Source: Bacillus sp. NTK074B (GTDB lineage: Bacteria; Bacillota; Bacilli; Bacillales; Bacillaceae_B). Taken from it: DNA of 64,000 nt. A program made the position numbers and the translations under genes. Where the stretch lies: NCBI RefSeq assembly GCF_017303375.1, contig NZ_JAFKOH010000001.1, positions 372,001 to 436,000 of the forward strand, written 5' to 3'. Positions 27,364 through 36,474 of this stretch are shown piece by piece. The notes under the pieces were generated by a model, which saw only the letters and a list, made by a program, of their open reading frames with translations, was not told where the DNA came from and did not search any database. Position 1 is the stretch's first letter. Every line of letters starts with the position of its first letter.

Positions 27364-28242
27364 ATGAACCATAGATTGAAAGAAGCAATGCCCTTTTTAA
27401 TCATCATGTGTCTAGTCGCTCTCGGAATTCAATACGTCTACAAACCACAGACAGAAGAAAGTATTATTTTTTTTCCGATCAATGAAAATGTATCGTACGA
27501 ATCGGCGGCTACAATCCTCATGCTTGAACCGAAGAAGAAGAATGATCATTACGAGGTGGACTGGAAGGTATCTTCAAAGCTTGATACACCAGCTTATTTA
27601 CGCCAGGATGTCGGCTTTTTATATATGAACGGAAGATTGAAAGGACTCATGAACGAATGGGAACAAGATACAGATCAAATTGTGGAGCAAACAACCATAA
27701 AGGGGAAAGAAAGCAGTCTTCTCCAAGCCGTATCTTTCCATTATTCAGAAATACATGAATCCGACACAGATTTCACCAGTGCTCAGAAAATGTCGGAAGA
27801 TACCTTGTACGTCATCGATTCGAATTTCAGCCCGTTAAATGCCTTCAGACAACCAGCGACCGATGCAGAAACAGAATGGAAAAACATACTGGACAAAGTG
27901 ACGTCCCAACAACTCGACTACTTATGGGAAAAAGCGATTTCCTCCCTGGAGATCCAAATCAAAGACTATACTTCCATTCCATTAACCGAACTCTCAATGT
28001 ACGATGGCCGTCCGTTGGAAGGTTTCACAGAGCAGGAATGGGAGCGCCTTATCGGAAATCTTTGGGAGGGCCTATATAAAAACTATTATCTGGGGATAAA
28101 AAAAGAGGACGGCTCTGTCGTGGAATCCTTAGACAGTGCCATCCCTCTGCTATTAGTAAGTAAAGATAAGAAAGAAGTGATTGTCCTTCTCATTGATCAA
28201 AACGGTGAAGCGTCCTTGCTCAGGCAGCTTCTATCTCCTTAG
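27364..28242 (+). CDS. Membrane-anchored protein of unknown function
   Basis: The ATG at 27364 follows GGAGTG; an in-frame GTG lies at 27355. The 292-residue product has one membrane helix (about 9-26) and a mixed alpha/beta exterior, with no family I recognise. It diverges from the spoVAF-like gene, which suggests a possible sporulation link, and converges on gluP so closely that the two stop codons overlap (28239-28242). No catalytic motif, cysteine pair or repeat is visible. Confidence 0.8.
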   Translation: MNHRLKEAMPFLIIMCLVALGIQYVYKPQTEESIIFFPINENVSYESAATILMLEPKKKNDHYEVDWKVSSKLDTPAYLRQDVGFLYMNGRLKGLMNEWEQDTDQIVEQTTIKGKESSLLQAVSFHYSEIHESDTDFTSAQKMSEDTLYVIDSNFSPLNAFRQPATDAETEWKNILDKVTSQQLDYLWEKAISSLEIQIKDYTSIPLTELSMYDGRPLEGFTEQEWERLIGNLWEGLYKNYYLGIKKEDGSVVESLDSAIPLLLVSKDKKEVIVLLIDQNGEASLLRQLLSP

Positions 28243-29765
28243 CGGTTCAGGTCATTATAAAGCTTCTCATAATTTTTATCCTGCCTATTCAGATCATAGG
28301 CTTTCTTTGCATGGAGAAGGGCTTCTTCCCTATTTCCTGAGTCAATCAAAATCAATGCCAGATTGTAATGAGCTTCGTGAAAGCTTTCATCCTCTTCTAT
28401 GGCAGCGATCAGATGCTTTTTCGCTGCTGGCAATTTATTCTGTTTAATTTCAGCATACGAAAGATAGAAAAAAGTTTGGGCATCAGGGGATCCTTCTTCA
28501 ACCACCGGAGTAAGAAGCTTCTCGGCTTCCTCCCACTCCTGATTTGAAATCTTTTCCTGGGCGACCCCATTTACTGTATCGGTGTCCCAGTTTGTCGAAT
28601 CCGTTCCAGGTCCTTGCCATACTAATATACCTGTAATCAAAATGCTTCCTATTAGGAATAGTATCTGCCTTACGGGACGGTTATAGTGTGGAAGGCTGAC
28701 GATCCCCGCAACAAGGAAGCCCCCTATCAATCCTCCGATATGACCTGCATTATCAATCCCTGGAAGCGAGAATCCCAAGGCAAGATTCAAAAGGATTACC
28801 CCAATGATATTGGTTCCCATCGTACGGAAGAAAATGTTTGGGTGCAATACACCGAAGTATAGTAGAGCGCCAAAACAACCAAAGATTGCTCCACTGGCAC
28901 CGGCTGAGAGATTGGATGTAAACAGGAAGCTGGCAAGCGTTCCTGTGATGCCCGACAAAATATAGATGACAACGAACCGGATACGGCCGAACATTTTTTC
29001 CACTGCCAATCCCAAGTAATAAAGCGCCAATGTGTTCATTAAGAGATGCAATAATCCTATATGCAGGAAGATAGGGGTTACGAGGCGCCACCATTCTCCT
29101 TCGATCATAAGGGGGTTATACTTTGCACCGAATTCTATGAGCGTTTCCGGATCTTTGCTTCCTCCATTCAATTCAAGGATAAAGAACATGAACACTTGAA
29201 CGGCAATGAAGAAATAAGTAAAGAACGGCTTGCCCCTCTCGAATAGCTGTCTATCCTTTTGAACCTGCTGTTTAGATGACGTCATGGTCATGTTCTTGAT
29301 CCAATCGACGTTCGCTTCCAGTATTTCAGGGGGGAGTTCCCATTCTCCTTCATTAAATAAAAGATCACCTTTCAGCACTTCAATACTTTCTTCACCATGA
29401 AGAAGCATAGGCTGAACGTTCGTTTTTCGATGCTCCACAGGATCCCTAAGTAAAGCAGGATCACCATCGACGGGAGGATACGTTGATATATATAGGTTCT
29501 TAATTGTCAGTTGCCTTTTCCCCAGGGATTTTCTTATCTTCTCTCCATTAATGGAAGTCATTTCTAAATCCCGCTTGACCCAGTTACCCCAATCCAGGTC
29601 CCTTCTGACGATCCGGATGATATTTGCCTCTTTAACCCTTGCATTTTCCAACCATATTTCATCCTGATTCTCAGAAAGTTTGAGTATCCGATACTCTTTA
29701 TATTCCACCAGATGGTGGGCCACCTTCCAAAATAAATAATGATAACGTAAATCCACTACATCCAC
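28239..29765 (-). CDS. gluP: Rhomboid intramembrane protease GluP with TPR tail
   Basis: GluP (YqgP) cleaves membrane proteins within the bilayer. The cytosolic N-terminal domain (1-180) is followed by seven membrane helices; the catalytic Ser is in GASGAIFG and the His in NAGHIGGLIGG. Two TPR-like repeats fill the last 110 residues. The start is a GTG with a weak site, so a later start is possible. B. subtilis GluP (507 residues) has the same architecture and takes part in magnesium transporter MgtE turnover. Confidence 0.92.
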   Translation of the reverse strand: MDVVDLRYHYLFWKVAHHLVEYKEYRILKLSENQDEIWLENARVKEANIIRIVRRDLDWGNWVKRDLEMTSINGEKIRKSLGKRQLTIKNLYISTYPPVDGDPALLRDPVEHRKTNVQPMLLHGEESIEVLKGDLLFNEGEWELPPEILEANVDWIKNMTMTSSKQQVQKDRQLFERGKPFFTYFFIAVQVFMFFILELNGGSKDPETLIEFGAKYNPLMIEGEWWRLVTPIFLHIGLLHLLMNTLALYYLGLAVEKMFGRIRFVVIYILSGITGTLASFLFTSNLSAGASGAIFGCFGALLYFGVLHPNIFFRTMGTNIIGVILLNLALGFSLPGIDNAGHIGGLIGGFLVAGIVSLPHYNRPVRQILFLIGSILITGILVWQGPGTDSTNWDTDTVNGVAQEKISNQEWEEAEKLLTPVVEEGSPDAQTFFYLSYAEIKQNKLPAAKKHLIAAIEEDESFHEAHYNLALILIDSGNREEALLHAKKAYDLNRQDKNYEKLYNDLNR

Positions 29766-29869
29766 TACTTTCTTTTAAATTCATTTACCATTCCCGGAGT
29801 CTTGCTCTTCCGAATTGAAAGATTATGTATATACTCCTACTATACCGAACCTGTTTTTAAGGTGTAAAC

Positions 29870-29911
29870 AAAAAAGACTGCAGGGTGAGGACATTCCCTC
29901 CCTGCAGTCTT
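29870..29911 (-). terminator. Terminator between yqgO-like gene and gluP
   Basis: AAGACTGCAGGG and CCCTGCAGTCTT pair perfectly around a 14-nt loop; the minus-strand transcript ends in six U. Confidence 0.85.
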
Positions 29912-29920
29912 CTTTATGCT

Positions 29921-30103
29921 TCAAGACCGAAATGCACCTTGAATAAATTTCGAGCGGATACCCGGCACCCCCATTGCTGCTTTCACGGCAAATTTACGAA
30001 TGATGAAATTCCCTAATAACAGGTTTAACAATCGATAGCGATTTGGAACAAGAAAGAGAACCAGACCGCCCAGTACTAACCATTTTGTCCATCCGTTCAT
30101 CAT
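29921..30103 (-). CDS. Small membrane protein, YqgO position
   Basis: This 60-residue protein has one strong membrane helix (WLVLGGLVLFLVP, about 8-20) and a second amphipathic part with basic residues. It stands where yqgO lies in B. subtilis, just upstream of gluP, and has a similar length. I call it YqgO-like on position only. An AGGAGGGATC-type site precedes the ATG. Confidence 0.65.
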   Translation of the reverse strand: MMNGWTKWLVLGGLVLFLVPNRYRLLNLLLGNFIIRKFAVKAAMGVPGIRSKFIQGAFRS

Positions 30104-30178
30104 GATCCCTCCTACTAGTAGTTTGGATCATAACCGATCAGCTTATCCAACAAATTAATTTACATTTGCCGTTTTATT

Positions 30179-30964
30179 CTATCTCCAATAAAAAAGAAGA
30201 AGGATCACACCTGCCATAAGGCTTGAAAGGGCATTGACCAGCTCATTATTCATCCAGAAGCCCTTCGTTCTCTCGGTCTGCTTACCGCAGTGCAAGGTGG
30301 ATTCTGTATGAACTCCGCACACTCGACATCTGTAATCCAGTTGAACGAAAGCACCAAGCAGTGTATCCATAATGTTGCCTAGAAACCCAGAAACCGTGAT
30401 CAGGATAAAGCTTTCGTCATCCATACGATCAAACATTAGGAGTGCCGCCAGAGTAATAACGGCTGACCCCAAGGCAGCTGCTGCAGTACCAATTAGAGAA
30501 ATGGCTCCCGATGTGCCTTTGGGAACTCTCTTAAATGACCTTACTGAAAATGGCGGTTTATGACTGAGGGGACCTATTTCGGAAGCCCACGTATCTGAAT
30601 TGGCCCCTGCAATGGAAGCAGCAAAAGCAAATGTAAAGACCCCATCCCCCGTCAGGCTGAACATCAAGGCAAACAGTGCAGCAGGTCCGCCGTTTGCCAA
30701 CACCTGCTGCCAATCTCTTATGGACGTCTTAGCGAGCCGGTCCTCTATCCCAACCTTGGCTTTCTTAAATAGATGGGACCATATGCTTGAGGACAAGAAG
30801 AAGACGCCCAAAACAATTAACCCCCTGAAACCATAAGCGTTCCCAATGAAAAGGCCAATCACCACTGCCATCACAGCCCCAGATGAACTTAAATTTTTTG
30901 TCTTCCATCCACCTATGGAAATGGCGAGAATAAAGAGTAAAAGAAAAAAAGATTCAACCGTCAC
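30179..30964 (-). CDS. DUF92 family membrane protein
   Basis: The product is a polytopic membrane protein with about six helices and a GANSDTWASEIG motif, typical of DUF92/TMEM19, a family related to CTP-dependent phytol phosphate kinases. The last part has a CRVCG...CG-like pair (YRCRVCG and LHCGK). The start is uncertain: the GTG at 30962-30964 overlaps the yqgN stop by 11 bp and gives 261 residues; the open frame runs further up to 31036. Its substrate is unknown. It is coupled to the cyclo-ligase gene. Confidence 0.82.
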   Translation of the reverse strand: MTVESFFLLLFILAISIGGWKTKNLSSSGAVMAVVIGLFIGNAYGFRGLIVLGVFFLSSSIWSHLFKKAKVGIEDRLAKTSIRDWQQVLANGGPAALFALMFSLTGDGVFTFAFAASIAGANSDTWASEIGPLSHKPPFSVRSFKRVPKGTSGAISLIGTAAAALGSAVITLAALLMFDRMDDESFILITVSGFLGNIMDTLLGAFVQLDYRCRVCGVHTESTLHCGKQTERTKGFWMNNELVNALSSLMAGVILLLFYWR

Positions 30965-31520
30965 AACGTATCCGTCTCTTCTCCGTGAGAATGGTAGAAA
31001 CCTGCATATCGAAGGGTTCAACCGGCAGTGTATCAACTATTTGCTCTTCAAATGCGAGAGACATTGTTGTTCCTGAATAGGTGGAAAGCAATCGATCATA
31101 ATAACCTCCGCCAAAACCAAGCCGGTAACCCGTGATTGTATAACTTAAGCCCGGGACGATCATTAATTCAATCGATTCGTTTTGAACCGTTGTGGCCTTT
31201 TCAGGGACCGGTTCGTATAAATTAAAGTAGGACTGTTCCAATTGATGAAAATGATGCAAATGATAAAAGATCAACTGCCGATTCTCTGGGAGACACTTCG
31301 GTACCACGACTGTTTTCCCCTCCTCCCAGCCTCTTTTGATGATATTCCAAGTATTCACTTCGGGAGTTTTTGATATGGTGAGCGCAACCGTTTGGCTATT
31401 CTTCCATTGAGGAGATAGGAAGAGGCGCTGTTCGATTTGAAAACATTTTTGTTGGAATGTGATGTGATCAATGGATTTCAATGTTTGCAGCTGAGATTTC
31501 CGCCGCTCCTTTTTAGACAT
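30954..31520 (-). CDS. yqgN: 5-formyltetrahydrofolate cyclo-ligase
   Basis: It converts 5-formyl-THF to 5,10-methenyl-THF with ATP. The signature MIVPGLSYTITGYRLGFGGGYYDR is partly visible as GYRLGFGGGYYDRLL near residue 135, and the N-terminal KKERRKSQLQTL segment is usual. The length (188) fits the family. It lies upstream of and overlaps the DUF92 gene. Position matches B. subtilis yqgN. Confidence 0.92.
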   Translation of the reverse strand: MSKKERRKSQLQTLKSIDHITFQQKCFQIEQRLFLSPQWKNSQTVALTISKTPEVNTWNIIKRGWEEGKTVVVPKCLPENRQLIFYHLHHFHQLEQSYFNLYEPVPEKATTVQNESIELMIVPGLSYTITGYRLGFGGGYYDRLLSTYSGTTMSLAFEEQIVDTLPVEPFDMQVSTILTEKRRIRCDG

Positions 31521-31621
31521 ACGATCCCTCCATACCTTGTAATCATACTTTATTTTAATCTATTTCCTATGTAATTGCGATGTGCCCGTGGTTTTCACGC
31601 AGGCATTCATCGAATAAAGCA

Positions 31622-31652
31622 TAAAAAAAAGCAGCGGATAAAATCCGGCTGC
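31622..31652 (-). terminator. Terminator of rpmG
   Basis: GCAGCCGGAT and ATCCGCTGC form a stem on the minus strand, followed by a run of U. Confidence 0.8.
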
Positions 31653-31802
31653 TTATTTCGTTTCGCGGTGAAGAGTCACACGCTTTAATTTCGGGCAATA
31701 TTTTTTTAGCTCTAAACGATCTGGGTTATTACGCTTGTTCTTAGTTGTAATATAGTTACGCTCACCAGTTTCTGTGCAAGCCAAAGTAATGTTTACACGC
31801 AT
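31653..31802 (-). CDS. rpmG: Ribosomal protein bL33, Cys-poor form
   Basis: The 49-residue protein starts [13 protein letters not shown] and ends HRETK, typical of bL33. The first CxxC is replaced by CTET (Cys9 only) and the second by YCPKL (Cys36 only), so it has two cysteines rather than the four that bind zinc. This makes it a zinc-independent C-minus form. It is a single-gene unit with its own terminator. Confidence 0.92.
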   Translation of the reverse strand: MRVNITLACTETGERNYITTKNKRNNPDRLELKKYCPKLKRVTLHRETK

Positions 31803-31859
31803 TATAATTTCCCTCCAAACATATACATCATCTACTATTCATACGACTTTTCTATAATA

Positions 31860-32438
31860 TCACTTTTCTCTTGGAAATGCTAGTCCGTTTTTTATTCTGT
31901 CACTTAAATTTGAAACCTCTTCTTCCATACCTCCAACAATAGCATATACTTTCCCACGTTTCACTTCGAAGGGTTTGAAAGAGAAGTCAAGCATGTACAC
32001 CATCATATTACGGCCATTGGTGATGGGATAGTAATATAAGCTCCCCTTGCTCAAGGATTTCTTCCATAACTTAAGTCCTTTCAGATTAAGCGGATAAATG
32101 GTTTTTTTTACAGAGTGGGCACAAGAAACAATATTGGTGATCGCAACATGTTTGCCACTATAATTCCAGAATGTGTCCTTTGTCAGGGACAGGACCCCCA
32201 CTCCATCTTCTGTGCAAGCCAGCCACTCAATCAGAAAGAATACCTTTAATTGACGGTGTTCTTTTGAAGTATTCTCCATTTCGAATAAGCAGGACTCCCC
32301 CCACCCCTCAACTTCTTCCCTCACACTTGCTTTAATGTCATTAAGGACGGGGGCATGCCCGGATATGGGGACATACTCATTTTTCTTACTCCAGGTTATC
32401 CCTTGAATATGGAAGGTACGTCTAGGATTCTCCTTCAT
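31860..32438 (-). CDS. Unknown protein in the polysaccharide cassette
   Basis: The 192-residue protein has no family I recognise, no signal peptide and no clear membrane helix. It is basic at the C terminus. It begins 7 bp after the nucleotidyltransferase stop, with AGAGG before the ATG, and is the last gene of the cassette. Co-transcription with a DUF4912 protein and a GT4 enzyme suggests a role in the same pathway; that is inference only. Confidence 0.75.
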   Translation of the reverse strand: MKENPRRTFHIQGITWSKKNEYVPISGHAPVLNDIKASVREEVEGWGESCLFEMENTSKEHRQLKVFFLIEWLACTEDGVGVLSLTKDTFWNYSGKHVAITNIVSCAHSVKKTIYPLNLKGLKLWKKSLSKGSLYYYPITNGRNMMVYMLDFSFKPFEVKRGKVYAIVGGMEEEVSNLSDRIKNGLAFPREK

Positions 32439-32444
32439 TAGCCT

Positions 32445-33452
32445 CTACACCTTTTGCCAGATTTTTATTTTCTTTCCATAATACCTCGCAAGCTCCCTTG
32501 CATGATTCCGTCTATCTGCCTTGGAGTATATGATGAACCCTCTTTTTGGATCACTGATGATCTTCGTCCTTCCCCCATCCCTATGTTCGAACACGATTTC
32601 TTTCTGGTTGGAGGAAGTAGGAACCGTCTCAAGCAGTTTTGCTAACACCAACGGTTTTTTCCCATTTGGGCACGCCACTTGAAGCCGGGTGATGAAAGGC
32701 TCCATAAAGTCCCTTGAATGGTGATATCCTCTTTTCAGAGAAGGGGGAGAGAAATACCCCCGCATCAGATCGTCCCTTGCACCCTTATATTCTTCCGGAT
32801 TGCCGATATCTCTCCAATATGCACTGGTCTTGAACACGTATACTTCTTCATTGTTCTGAAGCATCAGTGGAATGAAATCTTGTCCAAAGTCCCTGGCACC
32901 GGTATGGGCATATCGATCAAGTAGCATTGGGTCCATCATATATACACCAGTATTGACCTCGTTCCCAACCCACTCTTCAGGTTTTTCGATGAAATGGACT
33001 AATTTGCGTGTTTCGTCTGCATGACATATTCCGTATTCTTTCGGATTTGCCACTTCCTTAGATACTACAGTCATGACCGCTCTTTTCTCATAATGGAATT
33101 CTATGACCTTATCGATGGGAATATTGGTAAAGGCATCTCCGCTTAAGACAAGGAACGGTTCACGCAACCTGTGTCTGGCGAGGAACAGGCCACCGGAAGT
33201 ACCCAGAGGAGACCTTTCTTCCAGGTAAGTGATATTCACATTGAACCGGTCTCCATTTCCAAAGTATTCTTTTATGGTTTCACTTTTATAACATGTTGTA
33301 ATCAGAATATCTTTTATTCCACAGGACCTAAGAAGATCTATGCTATATTCAAGAATCGGCTTATTCAGGATCGGTACCATGGGCTTTGCAATGGACATCG
33401 TGTAGGGCCTTAATCGCTTCCCTTCTCCACCTGCCAATATGACCGCCTTCAT
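32445..33452 (-). CDS. NDP-sugar nucleotidyltransferase
   Basis: The 335-residue enzyme has the nucleotide-binding start LAGGEGKRLRPYT, the metal-ligand VLSGDAF, EVNTGVYM and the YWRDIGNPEEY motif of GlmU/RmlA/ManC-type sugar-1-phosphate nucleotidyltransferases. The C-terminal 100 residues are not a left-handed helix and look lineage-specific. The sugar cannot be read from the sequence. The ATG shares four bases (ATGA) with the stop of the GT4 fusion gene, so the two are coupled. Confidence 0.9.
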   Translation of the reverse strand: MKAVILAGGEGKRLRPYTMSIAKPMVPILNKPILEYSIDLLRSCGIKDILITTCYKSETIKEYFGNGDRFNVNITYLEERSPLGTSGGLFLARHRLREPFLVLSGDAFTNIPIDKVIEFHYEKRAVMTVVSKEVANPKEYGICHADETRKLVHFIEKPEEWVGNEVNTGVYMMDPMLLDRYAHTGARDFGQDFIPLMLQNNEEVYVFKTSAYWRDIGNPEEYKGARDDLMRGYFSPPSLKRGYHHSRDFMEPFITRLQVACPNGKKPLVLAKLLETVPTSSNQKEIVFEHRDGGRTKIISDPKRGFIIYSKADRRNHARELARYYGKKIKIWQKV

Positions 33453-35773
33453 CTTTTTATGCCTTCCACTTTCGATTGAAGCAGGACATCTTCATATACA
33501 TGGATGGTCTGGTCTGCGATCCGATCCCAACTAAACATGGATTTTGCCATTTTAAATCCCAGTTCCCCCAATCGTTCAGACCTTTTGGTATCTTCAATCA
33601 AAGAAACCAATTGTGTGTAGAGACTCTGTTCATCATTCGGTTCAAATAATAAACCGGTCTGTCCATGCTTTACGATTGACTTTAATCCACCTGTGTTGGA
33701 GGCCACAACTCCTTTACGAAACGCCATTGCCTCCAAAGCAACGATCCCAAAAGGTTCATACAAACTCGGGAAAATGACAGCCAGACAGTTTTTCAAATAG
33801 TCGTTCCGTTCGCGATCGGAGATGTACCCCACAAATGATACGGTATCAGAAAGGTCATCCTGGATGACCGTCTGACGGTAATGCTCAAGCATCGGACCCT
33901 TCCCGGCTATGACGAATAAGATCCCATGGCCTTCTTTCTTGAGCCTTAAAGCTACTCTGATGATGGTATCGAAGCCCTTCTCATGAACCATTCTTCCGAT
34001 CGAGAAGAAATAGGTTATCGGAGGCTGCTGAGAATTAAACTGAGAAAACTGATCCAATTTCTCCAGCTCCACACCATTTGGTATCACAGCAATTGGTGCT
34101 TCAATTGTAAATAAGCTCTTGATTTCTTCTTTCATATGCTCACTGCATACGATTAAATGATCAGATGCAGAAATGAGTAGCTGCTCTTCCCTGTGAATCT
34201 TGTGTTGTAAATCGGTATATATCCCTTGGTTTCTACCATGCTCAGTGGCATGGATGGTGGTGATAAGCGGTAGGGAATAGTATTCTTTCAACTTCATTGC
34301 CGATGTTGACACAATCCAGTCGTGTGCATGAATATGTGTGATCCTTTCGTCTTTCACTAAGTCATGGGCGTAATGAATGAATGCCTGATTCAAATCGAAT
34401 ACCCATTTAAAGAAATCCTCTTCATAGGGATGCAGTGGATGCACACGATGAATCGTGACTCCTTCGCTTTTCTCGAGGGAGAGTGTATCATTTGCTTTGG
34501 TTGTAAGGACATGCACATGCTTTCCCTTTTTCACAAGGTTATTGGCTAAATCATACACATGCCTCGATAATCCTCCAACGATATTAGGAGGGTACTCCCA
34601 TGAAAGAATTAAGACAGAATCATGCTTCTCTACCACCCCGACGCGCGTTTCTGTAAAAAGCTTCGTCAATATTTCGTCAGATGGAAAGGGGACCAATCCT
34701 TTACGATGAAGAAGTAGATATTCATCCTTTGGTCCGACCTTGACTTGTTCAAGCAAGGTGTCAAAATGAATGGTTAATACTCCATTCTCATCATTGAACC
34801 CTTCAAGACATGCGACCCACTCTCTTATAAGCTGATGAGTCCACTCTGACTCATCCACCATGGTCACCATGTTTTCCAACTGCTCTTCCATGCGATGAAT
34901 CTTTCGAATATTCCTGATGGATGCATCAGGCATGACCGGGGTTTGTTTTTCCATTCCAAGATATCCGAATCCTACTCTTGAAAGAGAGGTAGGCTTTTTC
35001 ATCTGTGCATTCAGTTCATGATGCAAGTTTCCATCATCAAGCTTCATTAATTCATCATAGTCCGAAAGCTCTTCTATCTCTACCACTGAAAGCGGTTGAT
35101 CGCTTTCTCTCCCATCCTTTATTCTACTTTCTGAGATAGGAAGAAGCTTCAAGCCTCTTGGTGTCCTGATGACCCCACTGTCCTGTTCTTTCTCACTATG
35201 TTCGTAAGAGCAGGAAGATATAAAGCTATATTGTATTCCCTGCTGAATAAGATAGAGGTCTATCCCGGGAACATAAGCCGCTCGAGGTAACCAAAATGCT
35301 TCGGGTATCTCCTGGAAATATTGCTTGTATAATAACGTACTCATCCTCACCTGGGATTCAATCGCTCTCGGAGTCCGGAAATGGGTTAATGGAAAAGGAC
35401 TAACCGTCGTAGGAATAATCCTCACTTTACCTTGGACTTCAAGATTCTTATAGGCTTGTACGAGATTCATTTCATAGGTAGACCATTGTGAATAGATGCG
35501 CTGCCACTTATGTTTATCCTCGGTGTTTGATTGAAGTAGATTTGCTTGGATGATGACAGTGGCACGCTCTTTGAACTCCTCGCTCATAAAAAGGGGAAGA
35601 AGGAGAGGATTTAATACCACAGGAATGGAACGCCCCTCATTCCTTTCAAGGAATTCGATCAATACACTATTCTCCATAAGAAATGAAAGGAGTATTCCCT
35701 CCTTTTCAAAAAAGTGAGAGAATTTCAGTTCATTGAAATGAGGCTTAACAATGATTTTTGATAAAGACTTCAT
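33449..35773 (-). CDS. GH57-like domain fused to GT4 glycosyltransferase
   Basis: The ATG at 35771-35773, overlapping the DUF4912 stop by ATGA, gives 774 residues. Residues 1-360 resemble the GH57/DUF1957 branching-enzyme fold: RAIESQVRMSTLLYKQYF and FWLPRAAYVPGIDLY are close to its conserved regions, but the catalytic Glu of the FWLPE motif is Arg164. From 386 a GT-B enzyme of family GT4 follows: WEYPPNIVGGLSRHV, HAHDW, PNGVEL, SIGRMVHEKG and EPFGIVALE (donor-site E-x7-E). The likely role is glucan-type polymer synthesis. The GH57 part may be a binding or structural domain. Confidence 0.85.
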   Translation of the reverse strand: MKSLSKIIVKPHFNELKFSHFFEKEGILLSFLMENSVLIEFLERNEGRSIPVVLNPLLLPLFMSEEFKERATVIIQANLLQSNTEDKHKWQRIYSQWSTYEMNLVQAYKNLEVQGKVRIIPTTVSPFPLTHFRTPRAIESQVRMSTLLYKQYFQEIPEAFWLPRAAYVPGIDLYLIQQGIQYSFISSCSYEHSEKEQDSGVIRTPRGLKLLPISESRIKDGRESDQPLSVVEIEELSDYDELMKLDDGNLHHELNAQMKKPTSLSRVGFGYLGMEKQTPVMPDASIRNIRKIHRMEEQLENMVTMVDESEWTHQLIREWVACLEGFNDENGVLTIHFDTLLEQVKVGPKDEYLLLHRKGLVPFPSDEILTKLFTETRVGVVEKHDSVLILSWEYPPNIVGGLSRHVYDLANNLVKKGKHVHVLTTKANDTLSLEKSEGVTIHRVHPLHPYEEDFFKWVFDLNQAFIHYAHDLVKDERITHIHAHDWIVSTSAMKLKEYYSLPLITTIHATEHGRNQGIYTDLQHKIHREEQLLISASDHLIVCSEHMKEEIKSLFTIEAPIAVIPNGVELEKLDQFSQFNSQQPPITYFFSIGRMVHEKGFDTIIRVALRLKKEGHGILFVIAGKGPMLEHYRQTVIQDDLSDTVSFVGYISDRERNDYLKNCLAVIFPSLYEPFGIVALEAMAFRKGVVASNTGGLKSIVKHGQTGLLFEPNDEQSLYTQLVSLIEDTKRSERLGELGFKMAKSMFSWDRIADQTIHVYEDVLLQSKVEGIKR

Positions 35774-36474
35774 GCCTTTTCCCTCCCATTTGTTACATAA
35801 TAGGAATACGTGCTTACATGTTCGACCCACTTTGGTTCATTAATCAATCCCTGTTCATATTCCATAAGTTCTTTCATACTATGGGCCTCCTGGTGATGAG
35901 ATGTCCTGGGTGTATGGAGAACATTGGAACGAGTGAAAGCAACGAAGTCACCTGAAGAGAGCCGTAACCCGATTTCCATACAGTAACTTCTATTTCCTTT
36001 CAAACCGTTTACGAACCAATCACTTTCTGTAAATGGTACATAGGAGTCTGAATGGTAATGTTGATTATGCCCATTAAAGGAAATGGAGGTAATATCATAT
36101 AATCGAAGAACAAATGGCTGAGGGTCGGATGTCATCTTAAAATGCTCTTTTACCAGCCGGATCCACTCTTGTGATATGTTCCAATGACAATAGATTCTTG
36201 AAGAAGTTGAAAACATGATCATTAACTCCGTAGCCCGGGGATTCTTTGCCCTGTGCTTTGGCATCCTTCTGCCAAAGGAAGCTCTTCCGACACGTTTTTT
36301 AGGTATTTCCTGCTCCGTCGTCACTATATCCATTTCAGGTTCCTGTTTGTTCTCCAATGCTTTCTGATACTTCACCCATTGATACTGAACCTTCCCGACC
36401 GACGTATTCAGTTCTTTAGCGATCTTTCTGAAAGACACTCCTTGTTCCTTTAACTTAATGATTTCTGTAATCAA
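35770..36474 (-). CDS. HTH-DUF4912 protein
   Basis: The TTG at 36472-36474 lies 8 nt after AGGAGG. The 234-residue protein has an N-terminal helix-turn-helix (residues about 8-35, KEQGVSFRKIAKELNTSVGK) and a DUF4912 domain (about 70-200) with the usual FSTSSRIYCHWNIS strand. DUF4912 proteins often stand beside GH57 and GT4 genes in other bacteria and may bind carbohydrate. A four-base overlap ties it to the GT4 fusion. It is the first gene of the cassette, and the HTH suggests local regulation. Confidence 0.83.
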   Translation of the reverse strand: MITEIIKLKEQGVSFRKIAKELNTSVGKVQYQWVKYQKALENKQEPEMDIVTTEQEIPKKRVGRASFGRRMPKHRAKNPRATELMIMFSTSSRIYCHWNISQEWIRLVKEHFKMTSDPQPFVLRLYDITSISFNGHNQHYHSDSYVPFTESDWFVNGLKGNRSYCMEIGLRLSSGDFVAFTRSNVLHTPRTSHHQEAHSMKELMEYEQGLINEPKWVEHVSTYSYYVTNGREKA

